From Amycolatopsis saalfeldensis (GTDB lineage Bacteria > Actinomycetota > Actinomycetes > Mycobacteriales > Pseudonocardiaceae): DNA of 64,000 nucleotides. This document shows, piece after piece, positions 46,701-55,187 of the stretch. The stretch's first letter is position 1; each line of letters begins with the position of its first letter. The stretch covers positions 1 through 64,000 of the forward strand of contig NZ_FOEF01000030.1 of NCBI RefSeq assembly GCF_900110575.1. The letters run 5' to 3'. Position numbers and translations under genes: made by a program. The notes under the pieces were generated by a model, which saw only the letters and a program-made list of their open reading frames with translations, searched no databases and was not told the DNA's origin.

Positions 46701-49197
46701 CGATGGTGAGCTCACCGACGCCCAGATCGCCGGTCTGAACTCCGTGGGAATGATCTGGCAGAAACGGGGCAGCCGATGGGCCAGGTCCCTGGCCGCCCTC
46801 ACCACCGTCCGCGATCGCTACGGCACGATCAACGTCACCTACGCCCAAGCCGAAGACGACCCCGACGCGCGCCAGGTCTACACCCTCGTCGTGCAGTACC
46901 GCACTGCCCGCACCAAGAACAAGCTGTCTGCGGACAAGATCGCCGACCTCGACGCACTGGGCCTCGACTGGAACCCACTTTCTTCCCGTGAACAGCAGTG
47001 GCAAGCCGCCTACGACGCCGTCCGGGCCTTCCACTCCCAGCACAGCCACCTCGACGTTCCCCCCGGCCACAGCATCGGCGACGGCGCCGACCTGGACAAC
47101 TGGCTGGCCTACCAGAAAGCCAAGCACGGCCGCGGGCAACTTCACGCCGATCGCGTCGAACTTCTCGACGCGCTTGGCATCGAATGGCCCACCCCCGCCG
47201 ACCCCTGGGATCGCGCGATCGCCGAGCTCCAGGACTACATCCGCACTGTCGGCCCGCTCTCGGCCCTGCGCGCCGGCCAGCAGACCACCAGCGGCTTCCA
47301 CATCTACGGCTGGGTCGTCAGGCAGCGACGCCGAGCCGAACAGGGCGACCTGCCCGCCGACCGTGTCCAGCAGCTACGTGACCTCGGCGCGCTGACCCGC
47401 CGGCCCCGCACGCGCAAGACCACCGCGGAACCCAAACGGACGCCATGGCTCCAAGACCTGGCCACGCTCCGGCAGTACCACGCCGAACACAGCGACATCA
47501 ACGTCAGCCGTGATCGCGAGCCGACCGTCGGCGCGATCGTGGCGCGGATCCGTGCCGCCCGCCGTGCCGCCACCCTGCCCGCCGACCGCATTGCCGCACT
47601 GGAAGACCTCGGCATCGATTGGGAACCCCGCCACAGCGCCAGGCAACGCGGGATCTTCGCCGCGCGCGCCTTCTACAGCTCCCACGGCCACCTTCTGCCG
47701 GAACCCGGCCACATCGAAGGTGACGTCGACCTCTCCGGGTGGATCAGCGCTCGCCGCTCCGCACGCGCCGCCGATCAGCTCACCGATGCCCAGATCGCTG
47801 AGCTGGATGCCCTCGGCATGGTCTGGGACCTGCAACAGGCCACCTGGGACAAGGAGCTCGCCGCCGCGACCGCGTTCCACGCCGAGCACGGCCACCTCAA
47901 AGTGCCGCACAACTACGAGTGCGCTGACCTGCGCGGACAGTCCTACCCGTTGGCCCGGATCCTCAACCAGCAGCGCAGCCACTGCCGCGCCGGCACCCTG
48001 CCCGCCGATCGGATCGCTGCCCTCGACGCGCTCGGCATGGACTGGAACCCCGTCCAGAGTCGCCAGAAAACGCACCAGAAGCTCTGGGAAACCCACCTTG
48101 CTGCCCTGCGCGCCTACCACGCCGAACACGGTCACATCGCCGTGTCCAAATCCCAGACCCACGACGGCGTCGACATCGGCCACGCCGTTCACAGGGCGCG
48201 CCGCCAGCACGGCGTCGGCGACCTCGCCGCAGACCGCGCCGCGGCACTTGACGCCTTGGGCATGGTCTGGTCGCCCAAGGACACCGCCTGGCGACAGATG
48301 ATCGAATTCCTGACGGCCTATCGGGCCGACTACGGCCACATCCGCGTTCCCGACGGTGTGCGCACCGCGCCGGGAATCCTCACCGGCCGCGGCACCCACT
48401 CACCTGACGGAGTCGAAGTCAGGGGATGGCTTGGGCGTCAGCGCATCAACCGCACTGCCGGGGAACTGAGCGACGCCCAGGTCGCCGAACTTGATGCGCT
48501 GGGGATGATCTGGGAGCGAGCCGAGGCAACCGAAGATACCTGGCGCGCCCACTTCGCCGTCGCCCAGAACTTTCACCGGCGCCACGGCCATCTCAACGTC
48601 CCGGCCGTCAAACCCAGCCAGGACAAGGAAATCAACGCCCTCTACAACTGGGTCTGCACCCAGCGTCGCCTGCACCACGAAGGCGACCTCGTCAAAGACC
48701 GGGTCGCGTTGCTGGAATCGATCGGCATGCAGTGGAACCCGGTTCCCGCCAAGCAAGCCGAATGGCTGCGAATCTTCGGTGAAGTCAAGGAATTCTGCGA
48801 CCAGCACGGCCACTTCTCCTTCGGGAGCGCCGACCCGACCATGGTCAAACTGGGGAAATGGCTGACACATCAACGAAATCTGCACGCGAAGGGAGAGCTC
48901 CAACCCGACCGGGTCGCGCTGCTCACCGAGATCGGCCTGGACTGGCGACCGGACCACGAACGCGCATGGAGTCAAGCCGTTGCGAGGCTGCGCACATATT
49001 GTGAATTCGAGGGGAATCCCAACGACATGCCCGCAAAGTACAAAAGTCCAGACGGATTCGGGCTCTACTACTGGCTCCGGCGCGCCCGGGCCATGGCCGA
49101 GCGTGGGGATCTGCCCGAACCTGCGGTCAACGACCTACTCTCCTGCGGACTGCGCATCTCCGGCCGCCGCTCGTGCCACAAACCGACGACCGGGTGA
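43735..49197 (+). CDS. Giant DEAD/DEAH helicase with about 18 HA repeats (helicase 3)
   Basis: The 1820-aa product has a helicase core with Walker A CGTGKT (64-69), DEAH at 185-188, TAT in YMTATPR and VDLPTVDG and QAVGRALRR in the second RecA domain. From about residue 520 onward it is almost entirely HA repeats of 65-80 aa, each with a Trp-led helix, an (F/Y)HxxHGH-type turn, a W-containing central strand-helix and an LDALGMxW end. I count about 18. HA domains are thought to bind DNA, so this could wrap or thread a long duplex. The start is taken as TTG at 43735 with GAGGA about 8 nt upstream. It follows helicase 2. Confidence 0.85.
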   Translation: MAPSTIRRRTHDTATAGQTALFTTGPAGDGPAPDFSDRAYQRDAVARVVDGLRGGGRGQLRAACGTGKTRMAQWSAERLVHHGGIVVIVVPTVGLVAQTLAAWAESDDDHRALAVCSDDSVALEDQASTEDILEPVTTDSDVVDAWLRADNTAAVRLIVGTHISAHVIGAGLQKAAVAADMLVIDEAHHSAGSVDKATALLHDDEVLPAVRRLYMTATPRMWESGKSSDTAGYSMDDEHVFGPVLYSYPFSRAIDEGYLDDYRLVVVGVTRAEVLAVLRNSERHLGAGRQLPDEHTAMVQAATARAAAELGLRRVIAFCPLVQDARRFAETFQQTIDAIPPALRPRRPLHAAHVHGKMKQAQRRDILSHLANPPDDGWSVISNARCLSEGVDLPTVDGIAFTAPKKSPTDIVQAVGRALRRDPEGSGIATILVPILLADDDAATDDDTIDAGSYQVLWQVVRGLRAHDDMLGNALDSYRASHFTTESGLDRLDFILPDTHRARAPEFVEHLTIRLVKSTTSKWWDGYAHLADFHARWGHSRVNPGHSIGDGFRLGNWVSSTRVAYKQNRLGADRVAALEKLGFIFDARAADWERGFSVAHAFYIEHGHLRPPVTFRQDNVSLAAWLGSQRAAHARDTLPADRKARLDTVGMHWPRKQKGHSYTREERLAQVSDFYTAHGRLPSQKADPALGAFLTKMRTAYRNGTLEQPVIDVLDEMGIVWDSTAVIEQNWERGLAAATRYHMLYGHLDVRRSDQLHSLDDDEGVDLAGWLKLRRVECQKGKLTAAQITALDKLDMPWRPHQSRWEHSHAACAEYYAEHGHLRVPRTHTVYNVRGEEYRLCNWIDTQRAKRDTLTDDQILMLDKVGIEWDPATSRWEANLVALQEFHDKHGHISVPEDLVNDDGINLYSVLSVCRTRRRQNRLPAERIAALDALGMDWEPGSARSWDRVMEALRIYYADHGDILIPPGFTTSGGTVVADWLTLQRKRYADGELTDAQIAGLNSVGMIWQKRGSRWARSLAALTTVRDRYGTINVTYAQAEDDPDARQVYTLVVQYRTARTKNKLSADKIADLDALGLDWNPLSSREQQWQAAYDAVRAFHSQHSHLDVPPGHSIGDGADLDNWLAYQKAKHGRGQLHADRVELLDALGIEWPTPADPWDRAIAELQDYIRTVGPLSALRAGQQTTSGFHIYGWVVRQRRRAEQGDLPADRVQQLRDLGALTRRPRTRKTTAEPKRTPWLQDLATLRQYHAEHSDINVSRDREPTVGAIVARIRAARRAATLPADRIAALEDLGIDWEPRHSARQRGIFAARAFYSSHGHLLPEPGHIEGDVDLSGWISARRSARAADQLTDAQIAELDALGMVWDLQQATWDKELAAATAFHAEHGHLKVPHNYECADLRGQSYPLARILNQQRSHCRAGTLPADRIAALDALGMDWNPVQSRQKTHQKLWETHLAALRAYHAEHGHIAVSKSQTHDGVDIGHAVHRARRQHGVGDLAADRAAALDALGMVWSPKDTAWRQMIEFLTAYRADYGHIRVPDGVRTAPGILTGRGTHSPDGVEVRGWLGRQRINRTAGELSDAQVAELDALGMIWERAEATEDTWRAHFAVAQNFHRRHGHLNVPAVKPSQDKEINALYNWVCTQRRLHHEGDLVKDRVALLESIGMQWNPVPAKQAEWLRIFGEVKEFCDQHGHFSFGSADPTMVKLGKWLTHQRNLHAKGELQPDRVALLTEIGLDWRPDHERAWSQAVARLRTYCEFEGNPNDMPAKYKSPDGFGLYYWLRRARAMAERGDLPEPAVNDLLSCGLRISGRRSCHKPTTG

Positions 49198-49556
49198 ACC
49201 CCGTGACGACACGGAACGGCCCGTCGTTCGCCGCATTCAGCGGCTCACCGAGAGCGGATGCCGCGACCCGCATGCTCGACCGTGGACTGGCTCCCTTCGC
49301 GGGAACCGTCGTGGCCCGAAGATCGCGAGGCCGGCGCCATCTTCGGCACGCGGGTCGAGGTCAACGCGGCGGACTTGACGCCATTGGGACGGGACTTGAC
49401 GCTAGCCGCTGTCGCGCCGCGGTGATCCGCTACAGGGTGGAAGCCGCAGGTTCGACACGGGCACCCTCCGCGCGACACGCGAGATCCCTGTCGGGGAATC
49501 CAGAACCTCTGGTGCCTGATCACCCACGACGACCACGATGGGAAAGGACCGACGAC

Positions 49557-49712
49557 ATGACAGAGCCGCAACCCCGAGCACGCATCGCGACACCCCCGAG
49601 CCGCCGAGGTCGCGCCGATGTGAGGACGCCAGTGCGCAAAACGACAACTCCGCCGGGGAGACCGCGAGCCCGGTCCGCTTTCCCATTCCTGCACCTGGCC
49701 GGAATTCCCTAG
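49557..49712 (+). CDS. Small basic ORF of uncertain status
   Basis: A 51-codon frame starts at ATG 49557 behind AAAGGA. The peptide is rich in Arg, Pro and Thr and has no family. A second overlapping frame from 49538 is of similar quality, so support is weak. It lies in the gene-poor stretch 49198-50011. Confidence 0.25.
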   Translation: MTEPQPRARIATPPSRRGRADVRTPVRKTTTPPGRPRARSAFPFLHLAGIP

Positions 49713-50011
49713 GTAACAGCATGTCACGGCATCGCGAAACACGAGACCCTGCGTAACAGCCATTGCAGAACCCGCGACTGTCCGGGGACCAGGACTTGCC
49801 GAACCGCAAGCGGGTCAACGACGAGAACACCTCGCCAGAAAGGGCGAAGCTGGTGCAGGCGACCTCCGCGGCCGTACGGGCATTCGTATCGACAAGTCTT
49901 TCCGGCTGAGTCGCGAGTCGGCTCTCTCGGAAGGGCTTGTGTCACTGCAATTTGAATTTGGTAATTGTCCGAGCAGTTCTATTTCCTTAATGCGAGGGGG
50001 TGACCAGTCGG
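49713..50011. other. Gene-poor stretch, possible gene remnant
   Basis: A 48-codon frame at about 49762-49908 (LPNRKRVNDENTSPERAKLV in the middle) looks protein-like but has no start signals. It may be the end of a decayed gene. Nothing else is visible. Confidence 0.3.
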
Positions 50012-51469
50012 GTGAATAACACCGCCGAGCGGGAAATCCGAGTTACAGCCGACGCCCAGCCGCCGGCCGGATGCCGACAGGCCTGCACGCTGGTCGCCTT
50101 GCAGGACATCGACATGACGCGTGCAACGAATGGTGGTGCGATGGGGCGCTCCGGCCCGCACACGGAGAAGAGCGAGAACCGCAACGAGGTGCTGTGCAAG
50201 CACCTCGAGCGCCTCGACTGGTCACTGCGAGGCTTCGCCCACCGTGTCAGAGAACGGTGCGAGGCCGTGGGTGTGCCGCACACGGTCAGCCCGAGCACCG
50301 TCTCGCGATGGTGCACGAGCAATGCAAAGCCCGGCGCTGAACTCGCGGCTGCGGTGTGTCACGTCCTGTCCTCCGCGCTGCGCAGGCACGTGACGCCCGA
50401 AAGCCTGGGCTGGTCATCCGACACCACGCGGATCGCGGCCGAATCCCTGGAATACAGAGACGTCGCCCACGCCGTGCACATGCTCTCGAAGCTGTGGACT
50501 CTCGACGCCATGCGCAAGCGCACCGTCGTCCAGAGCGCGTTCTCTGCGAGCGTCTTCGGAGTCGCCTCCCGCGAAGCACTCGTCATGCCCCCCGACACGG
50601 TCATCTCCGGCCGCGGGCCGTACAAGGTCTCCGCGGCCGACATCGACCTGCTCGATGACCAGACCCGCCTCTTCGGGAAATTGGACGCCCAGTACGGCGG
50701 CGGCAAGTTCAGAAGCGTCTTCAGTTCGTTCCTCGCCACCCATGCCGCCCCGATGCTCAACGGCACCTTCTCCACGCGGAGAGGACATCGGCTCTTCGGC
50801 AGCGTCGTGGACGCTGTGCTCACCGTCGCGAGCATGGCCTACGACGATCAGCTTCCAGGGCTGGCCCAGCGCTACGACCTGCAGGCGATGCGGCTGGCCC
50901 AGGCGATCGGGGACCGCGCGCGCATCACGCGCGTGCACATCCACCAGGCCCGGCTGGCCGCCACGCAAGGCGGCCGGGATGACGTCCTGGCCCACGCCCG
51001 CAGCGCGGTCCTCGCCGCGGCAGGCGCCCCGCAGCTGGTGCGCGCCTACGCCGCGATCACCGAGGCTCGCGCATGGGCACTCAACGACAGCCCGGCGCAG
51101 GTGCTCGACGCGGTCTCCCGCGCCAGGGACCACTTCCAACGGGCCCGGCCATCCACCACTCCCGCCTGGATCGCGTGGTTCGATCGCCCGGAGCTGGAGG
51201 GGCAGGCGGCGTGGGCGCTGGCGGTGGCCGGCTTGGCCGAGCCCGGGACGCAGGCCTTGAAGGAAACGACGAACTTGCCGTCCAAGCGCACGCGCGACGC
51301 CGTCGAACTGCTGATCACCGGTGCCGAGCTGGCGAGGTTGCGCGGAGACACCGCCGAGCACACGTCGCTGACGAGCCGGGCGTCGCTGCTGTCCCAGCAC
51401 CTGCAGAGCCGGAGGCTTACCGAGCGGATCGGCCGGCTCCTCGCCGGCGAGCCCCTCCACGACTTCTAG
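50012..51469 (+). CDS. XRE-type regulator with TPR-like C-terminal region
   Basis: The product (485 aa from the GTG at 50012, which has GAGGGGGTGA 9 nt upstream; ATGs at 50114 and 50141 are alternatives) has an XRE-like DNA-binding region (LDWSLRGFAHRVRERCE, then VSPSTVSRWC) and a helical repeat region resembling the other XRE-TPR regulator. It converges on the leftward biosynthetic run and is the closest regulator to it, so control of that cluster is plausible but not shown. Confidence 0.75.
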   Translation: MNNTAEREIRVTADAQPPAGCRQACTLVALQDIDMTRATNGGAMGRSGPHTEKSENRNEVLCKHLERLDWSLRGFAHRVRERCEAVGVPHTVSPSTVSRWCTSNAKPGAELAAAVCHVLSSALRRHVTPESLGWSSDTTRIAAESLEYRDVAHAVHMLSKLWTLDAMRKRTVVQSAFSASVFGVASREALVMPPDTVISGRGPYKVSAADIDLLDDQTRLFGKLDAQYGGGKFRSVFSSFLATHAAPMLNGTFSTRRGHRLFGSVVDAVLTVASMAYDDQLPGLAQRYDLQAMRLAQAIGDRARITRVHIHQARLAATQGGRDDVLAHARSAVLAAAGAPQLVRAYAAITEARAWALNDSPAQVLDAVSRARDHFQRARPSTTPAWIAWFDRPELEGQAAWALAVAGLAEPGTQALKETTNLPSKRTRDAVELLITGAELARLRGDTAEHTSLTSRASLLSQHLQSRRLTERIGRLLAGEPLHDF

Positions 51470-51536
51470 CCACAGCAGGACGACTGCGAGAATCCCGGAC
51501 GGCTCACCCGCCGCATCCCGGCGGACGAGCGCCAGC

Positions 51537-52484
51537 TCAACCGCGGGTGAGCGGCAACGTCGTGCACCGCAAGGACCCGGGCACCCTGGTGACTTCCGAG
51601 TAGTCGACGGCCAGGACCTCGACGCCGCGTTCGCGCAGCTCACCGGAGATCCGCTCGCTGCCTTCGGCGACGACGACGGTGCCGGGCGCGATCGCGAGAA
51701 CGTTGACCTGGACGCCGCGCGCTTCGTCGTCGGTGACGTGGATCGGATCGAAGTTCTGCTCGAACCAGCGCCGCTGGGGGCGCGCGAAGACCGCAGCGTG
51801 GATGAGCGCGATGCCCGGCGCGACGATGTTGAAATGGTCGTCGAGATGGACGATGCCGGGAACGGCGAAGGGCACCGGGATCACCTCGCGATCGATCCCG
51901 GCCTCGCCCAGCGCGTCCTGCAGCGCGTCGATGCCGGCGCTGGAGGTCTCCTCGCTGCGCCCGACGAGGACTGAGCCGGTGTGCAGCATGACGTCCCCGC
52001 CCTCGATCGTTCCGGCCGACAGACGCGCGACATTCGGAACGTCCGCGGCCAGGCGCGCGAGCGCGGCGGCCTCCGGCTGCCGGTGCTCGGAGTTGAGCCT
52101 GGCCAGGAACAGGGTGCTGTCGATGACGAAGCCGAGATCACGGGGATAGTGCTGCACCGAGCAACCCGGGGCCTGATCGAGCAGCATCACCTCGATGTCC
52201 CGGCTGCGCAGCAGCGCGATCAGGGCGTCCTGCTGCGTTCGGACCAGAGACACGTCGGGCTGCGACCAGGTGCTGGTCGTCATCTGCCGGACGAGGACCG
52301 GGTGCACGTCATCCCCGCCGAGAACGCGGGTGAAGTCACCGGCGTAGCGCATCGCGACACACCGCAGAACACCGAATTCGTTCGTTGCGGCCGGGCTGAA
52401 CACGATACGGCTCCCGTAGATGTTCTTGTGCAGAAAGGAAAACGGTGAACGGCGAGCCGATCGCGTCATGCCGGATGCGGACAC
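51537..52484 (-). CDS. DDAH/arginine-deiminase-like guanidine-group hydrolase
   Basis: The 315-aa product belongs to the pentein fold. The marks are HYPRDLGF with D116, EGGDVM at 161-166, HLDDH with H213, and a catalytic C307 in RCTTLPLTR at the C-terminus. It would hydrolyse or transfer at a guanidine carbon, as dimethylargininase and arginine deiminase do, perhaps on an Arg side chain of a peptide or a free arginine derivative. The start is uncertain; the conserved part begins near residue 28. It is the last gene of the leftward run. Confidence 0.75.
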   Translation of the reverse strand: MSASGMTRSARRSPFSFLHKNIYGSRIVFSPAATNEFGVLRCVAMRYAGDFTRVLGGDDVHPVLVRQMTTSTWSQPDVSLVRTQQDALIALLRSRDIEVMLLDQAPGCSVQHYPRDLGFVIDSTLFLARLNSEHRQPEAAALARLAADVPNVARLSAGTIEGGDVMLHTGSVLVGRSEETSSAGIDALQDALGEAGIDREVIPVPFAVPGIVHLDDHFNIVAPGIALIHAAVFARPQRRWFEQNFDPIHVTDDEARGVQVNVLAIAPGTVVVAEGSERISGELRERGVEVLAVDYSEVTRVPGSLRCTTLPLTRG

Positions 52485-52539
52485 CGGCGGGCCGGGTGGG
52501 CGGCAGCAGGGCTACCGCCCACCCCGGGTAGTCGCGGCG

Positions 52540-52962
52540 CTAGCCGACGGCGCTGTGCCGCGTGTCGGGGACCTGGGGCAGCCACGACACCGCGTCATCC
52601 CGGAACGACTGGTTGACCGGAGTCAGGTCGTCGGCGGAGTCCAGCGCGCTGAGCGTGATGGCGATGCTGTCGCCGTCGTCGTCCAGGGCGCACACCTGGG
52701 TCCCGCAGTTCGGGCAGAACCCGCGCTTGGTCTCACCTTCGAACGTGTAGTACCAGGACGGCTCACTGCCGGCCCACCAAGAGAATCCGGTCAGCGGGAA
52801 GCTCACCCACGACATCATCGGGCCGCCGCCGAGGTGCTGGCAGTGTCGGCAGCTGCAGGTGTGCGGGTAGTCCGGTTCACCGGTGGCGCGGAACCGGAGC
52901 TGCCTGCACAGGCAGCCGCCGGTGCGGGCAGCGGTGTCGACGTCGGTGGTGTCAGCGGTCAT
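52540..52962 (-). CDS. GFA/CENP-V-fold zinc protein
   Basis: The 140-aa product has the GFA zinc ligands: C17 and C19 in GGCLCR, C36, C38 and C41 in CSCRHC, and C83 and C86 in CPNCG. The family includes S-(hydroxymethyl)glutathione-forming-like and related zinc proteins of mostly unknown substrate. The start codon overlaps the stop of the upstream gene (ATGA) with AGGAG 8 nt before it, so it is coupled into the run. In this setting it may handle a small aldehyde or act in tailoring; that is inference. Confidence 0.82.
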   Translation of the reverse strand: MTADTTDVDTAARTGGCLCRQLRFRATGEPDYPHTCSCRHCQHLGGGPMMSWVSFPLTGFSWWAGSEPSWYYTFEGETKRGFCPNCGTQVCALDDDGDSIAITLSALDSADDLTPVNQSFRDDAVSWLPQVPDTRHSAVG

Positions 52963-53792
52963 CGGTTCATCTCCTGCGAGCGGCGGATCAGTTGGGCCCA
53001 CCAGTCTGCCATCGCCTCGAGGATCTGCAGGAAGCCGTCGAGGGCCTGCGGAAGGTCGATGTGGAACAGTTCACTCTTCTTGATGAACTGGGCGAGGCCT
53101 TCGATGTGTGCTGCTTCGACGCTGAGCCCTGCGACCTGGGTGCCCTCGTGGTCGTCGTCGAGGTGGAGCCGGTAGTAATAGTCGAGCTGCGGCAGCTCGC
53201 TGCCGCTGGCTTGGATCGTCAGCAGGCCGTACCGGTCGGTGATGTCCCGCAGGATCTCGGTCTCGGCGATCGCGACGGCCTCGGTGGCGTAGTAGCTGCC
53301 GGCGATGGAGCTGGGCATGTGCGAGCCGACCATGAACTGGTGCAAGGCGACCAGCGTGAGGGTCTCAGCCGCCGGGACGTGGCCGTTGACGAGCAGGCCG
53401 AGGTCGGCCAGCAGCGCCCGGGAGTACAGCACGAAGTGCGCCGGGACCTTCCCGCGCTCGCCACCTTCTTCCAGGTGGTTGCGGCGCAGTTCGTGGGCAA
53501 GCTCGGGACAGAAGCCCTCGACGGCGGTGGCGGCCTGCTTGAGGAACTGGGCGTTGTAGCGGGCGAACACCGACAGTTCCTCGATGTACATCCGCGCCTG
53601 GGCTGCGTTGAGCTCGCTGGCGCCGACCTGGTCGGCGATCTGCTCGTACACCCAGTCGATCATCGGCGCGAGGTGCTTCTCGACAAGGTCCTGGCCCGAG
53701 GTGAAGGTCCCCAGAAGGGCACCCTCGACGACCTCACGCGTCTCCGGATGGACATTGAGGTAGGCGTGAACGTACGACGTTTCGGGGGTCAT
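52959..53792 (-). CDS. Haem-oxygenase-like (HDO) di-iron family protein
   Basis: The 277-aa all-helical product has the HDO/TenA-like ligand pattern: E71-E72 in YIEEL, H106 with E108 and E109 in NHLEEGGE, VPAHF (H119), a helix with E171, and H210 with D212-D214 and H215. Such enzymes use iron and oxygen for N-oxygenation, decarboxylation or C-C cleavage (UndA, SznF, BesC, CADD). Which of these applies cannot be told. It overlaps genes on both sides by ATGA, forming a coupled set. It shows no signal peptide. Confidence 0.7.
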   Translation of the reverse strand: MTPETSYVHAYLNVHPETREVVEGALLGTFTSGQDLVEKHLAPMIDWVYEQIADQVGASELNAAQARMYIEELSVFARYNAQFLKQAATAVEGFCPELAHELRRNHLEEGGERGKVPAHFVLYSRALLADLGLLVNGHVPAAETLTLVALHQFMVGSHMPSSIAGSYYATEAVAIAETEILRDITDRYGLLTIQASGSELPQLDYYYRLHLDDDHEGTQVAGLSVEAAHIEGLAQFIKKSELFHIDLPQALDGFLQILEAMADWWAQLIRRSQEMNR

Positions 53793-55099
53793 GACGCGGA
53801 TTCCTCCTGGCCGATCGAGTGGGTGGTGAGGCGCAGCCCGCCGGTCGCGCCGAGGGTGCGGAAGGCGGCCAGGACGGCATCGTCGGCGGGCAGGGCGATG
53901 CTGTCGCCGGCGTTGAGCGCGGCAACCGTGTCCTGGTCCAGCGACGTGACGTCGAGGTCGATGTCGAAGCCGCGCAAGAAGACACCGTCATCGGTGACGA
54001 ACAGCTGGTAGGGGGCGATGAGGGACACGGTCGCGCCGGGTGTCACCTGCTGGGGGTCGAACGCCGCGGCGGCCTCCTGCCGGGACAGGTCGTTCGCCGA
54101 CAGTTCCCAGCCACCGTTGCTCAGCACGGTGTGCCAGCGCTGGCGAGCGTGGCGCTCGGCCGCGTCGGTGACCCGGTCGGCGGCGGTGAGCAGAAGGTTG
54201 CGGCCGAGACCGGCCAGCTGCTCGGCCACCGGCATGCTGCCCGCGTCCGCGGCGGCCATCGGCGACGGCTCGCTCAGCGCGTCGTCGGGCCCGCGGTCGT
54301 CCAGGAGCGAGGCCAGCACATCGGGGATGATCTGCTGGCGCAGGATGGCCGCGTGCGGGTAGGTGTAGAGCGGAATGGCCACCGAGACGGAGAACTGGTC
54401 CTGGGTGCCGACGTGGAACACCCGCCGCGGCAGGAACAGAGCGTCGCCCGGTTCCAGCACGAAGTGCTCGCCATGCGCCAGCAGCCACTGGTAGTCGCCG
54501 TAGAGCGGCTTCTTGCCGCCGGTCAGCTTCTCGTACTCGTCGGCGGGCCAGGTGTAGAAGTTCTTCGGGTTCGGGCCGAGGTGGACGAGGAAAGCGTCCT
54601 CGTAGCCCTCGTGGACCCCGAACGCCGTGCCCGCATAGTTGCCGGCGAAGGCGACTTGCTCGGCGCCGCCCAGCGGAAACCCCCACCCGTCGACGAGCGT
54701 GCGCAGGAACGCGCCGAACCCGGCGGCGAGGCCGGGACTGACGGTCTCCAGGTTGTTGATGACCAGGCTGAACCGCTCGGCGCCGACCAGGTCCTGCATC
54801 CAGGGCACGAAACTCGCCCCGTCCCAGGCCGGCGCGGTCAGCACCGACGGCAGAAGGTCGTCACGACGGTCCTCACCGACGTAGACGCGGGCCTTGGCCT
54901 TGATGTCCAGCTGCGCGGCGTGCGCCCGGCGGATGGTCTCGAAGCCGGCCAGGAAGTCGTCCGAGTGCGCGGCCGTCTCCGGGATGATTCCTTTGAACAG
55001 GTACGGCGTGGTCCGGGTCGTGGTCTGTGCGGGGAACTCGTCGGTCCAGAAGTCTGGGCTCGGCGGCCAGGTGTAGGTCTTCACTCGATCTCCTGACAT
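53789..55099 (-). CDS. Cupin/JmjC-type iron oxygenase
   Basis: The 436-aa product resembles the JmjC/cupin_8 2-oxoglutarate oxygenases. A central cupin region has FGVHEGYEDAFLVHL (H163, E164, D168) and a distal EPGDALFLPRRVFHV with H229, in the usual H-x-D/E...H layout. The C-terminal 150 residues are an extra domain, as in ribosomal-oxygenase-like proteins. It may hydroxylate a peptide. The ATGA overlap with the HDO gene couples both. It is the largest tailoring enzyme in the run. Confidence 0.65.
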   Translation of the reverse strand: MSGDRVKTYTWPPSPDFWTDEFPAQTTTRTTPYLFKGIIPETAAHSDDFLAGFETIRRAHAAQLDIKAKARVYVGEDRRDDLLPSVLTAPAWDGASFVPWMQDLVGAERFSLVINNLETVSPGLAAGFGAFLRTLVDGWGFPLGGAEQVAFAGNYAGTAFGVHEGYEDAFLVHLGPNPKNFYTWPADEYEKLTGGKKPLYGDYQWLLAHGEHFVLEPGDALFLPRRVFHVGTQDQFSVSVAIPLYTYPHAAILRQQIIPDVLASLLDDRGPDDALSEPSPMAAADAGSMPVAEQLAGLGRNLLLTAADRVTDAAERHARQRWHTVLSNGGWELSANDLSRQEAAAAFDPQQVTPGATVSLIAPYQLFVTDDGVFLRGFDIDLDVTSLDQDTVAALNAGDSIALPADDAVLAAFRTLGATGGLRLTTHSIGQEESAS

Positions 55100-55187
55100 C
55101 GGATGAGGGCGTGCGTCGGACTGCTAGGGAACGGTTGGGACCAGGGGCGCTGGGGAGTGCGGATCCGCAGCGAAGTGCCGGGCGCGA

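Noticed and set aside
49557..49908. Small frames between helicase 3 and the regulator considered as extra peptide precursors
   Set aside because: They have no repeats or leader pattern, and overlapping frames are equally good, so no precursor call is justified.
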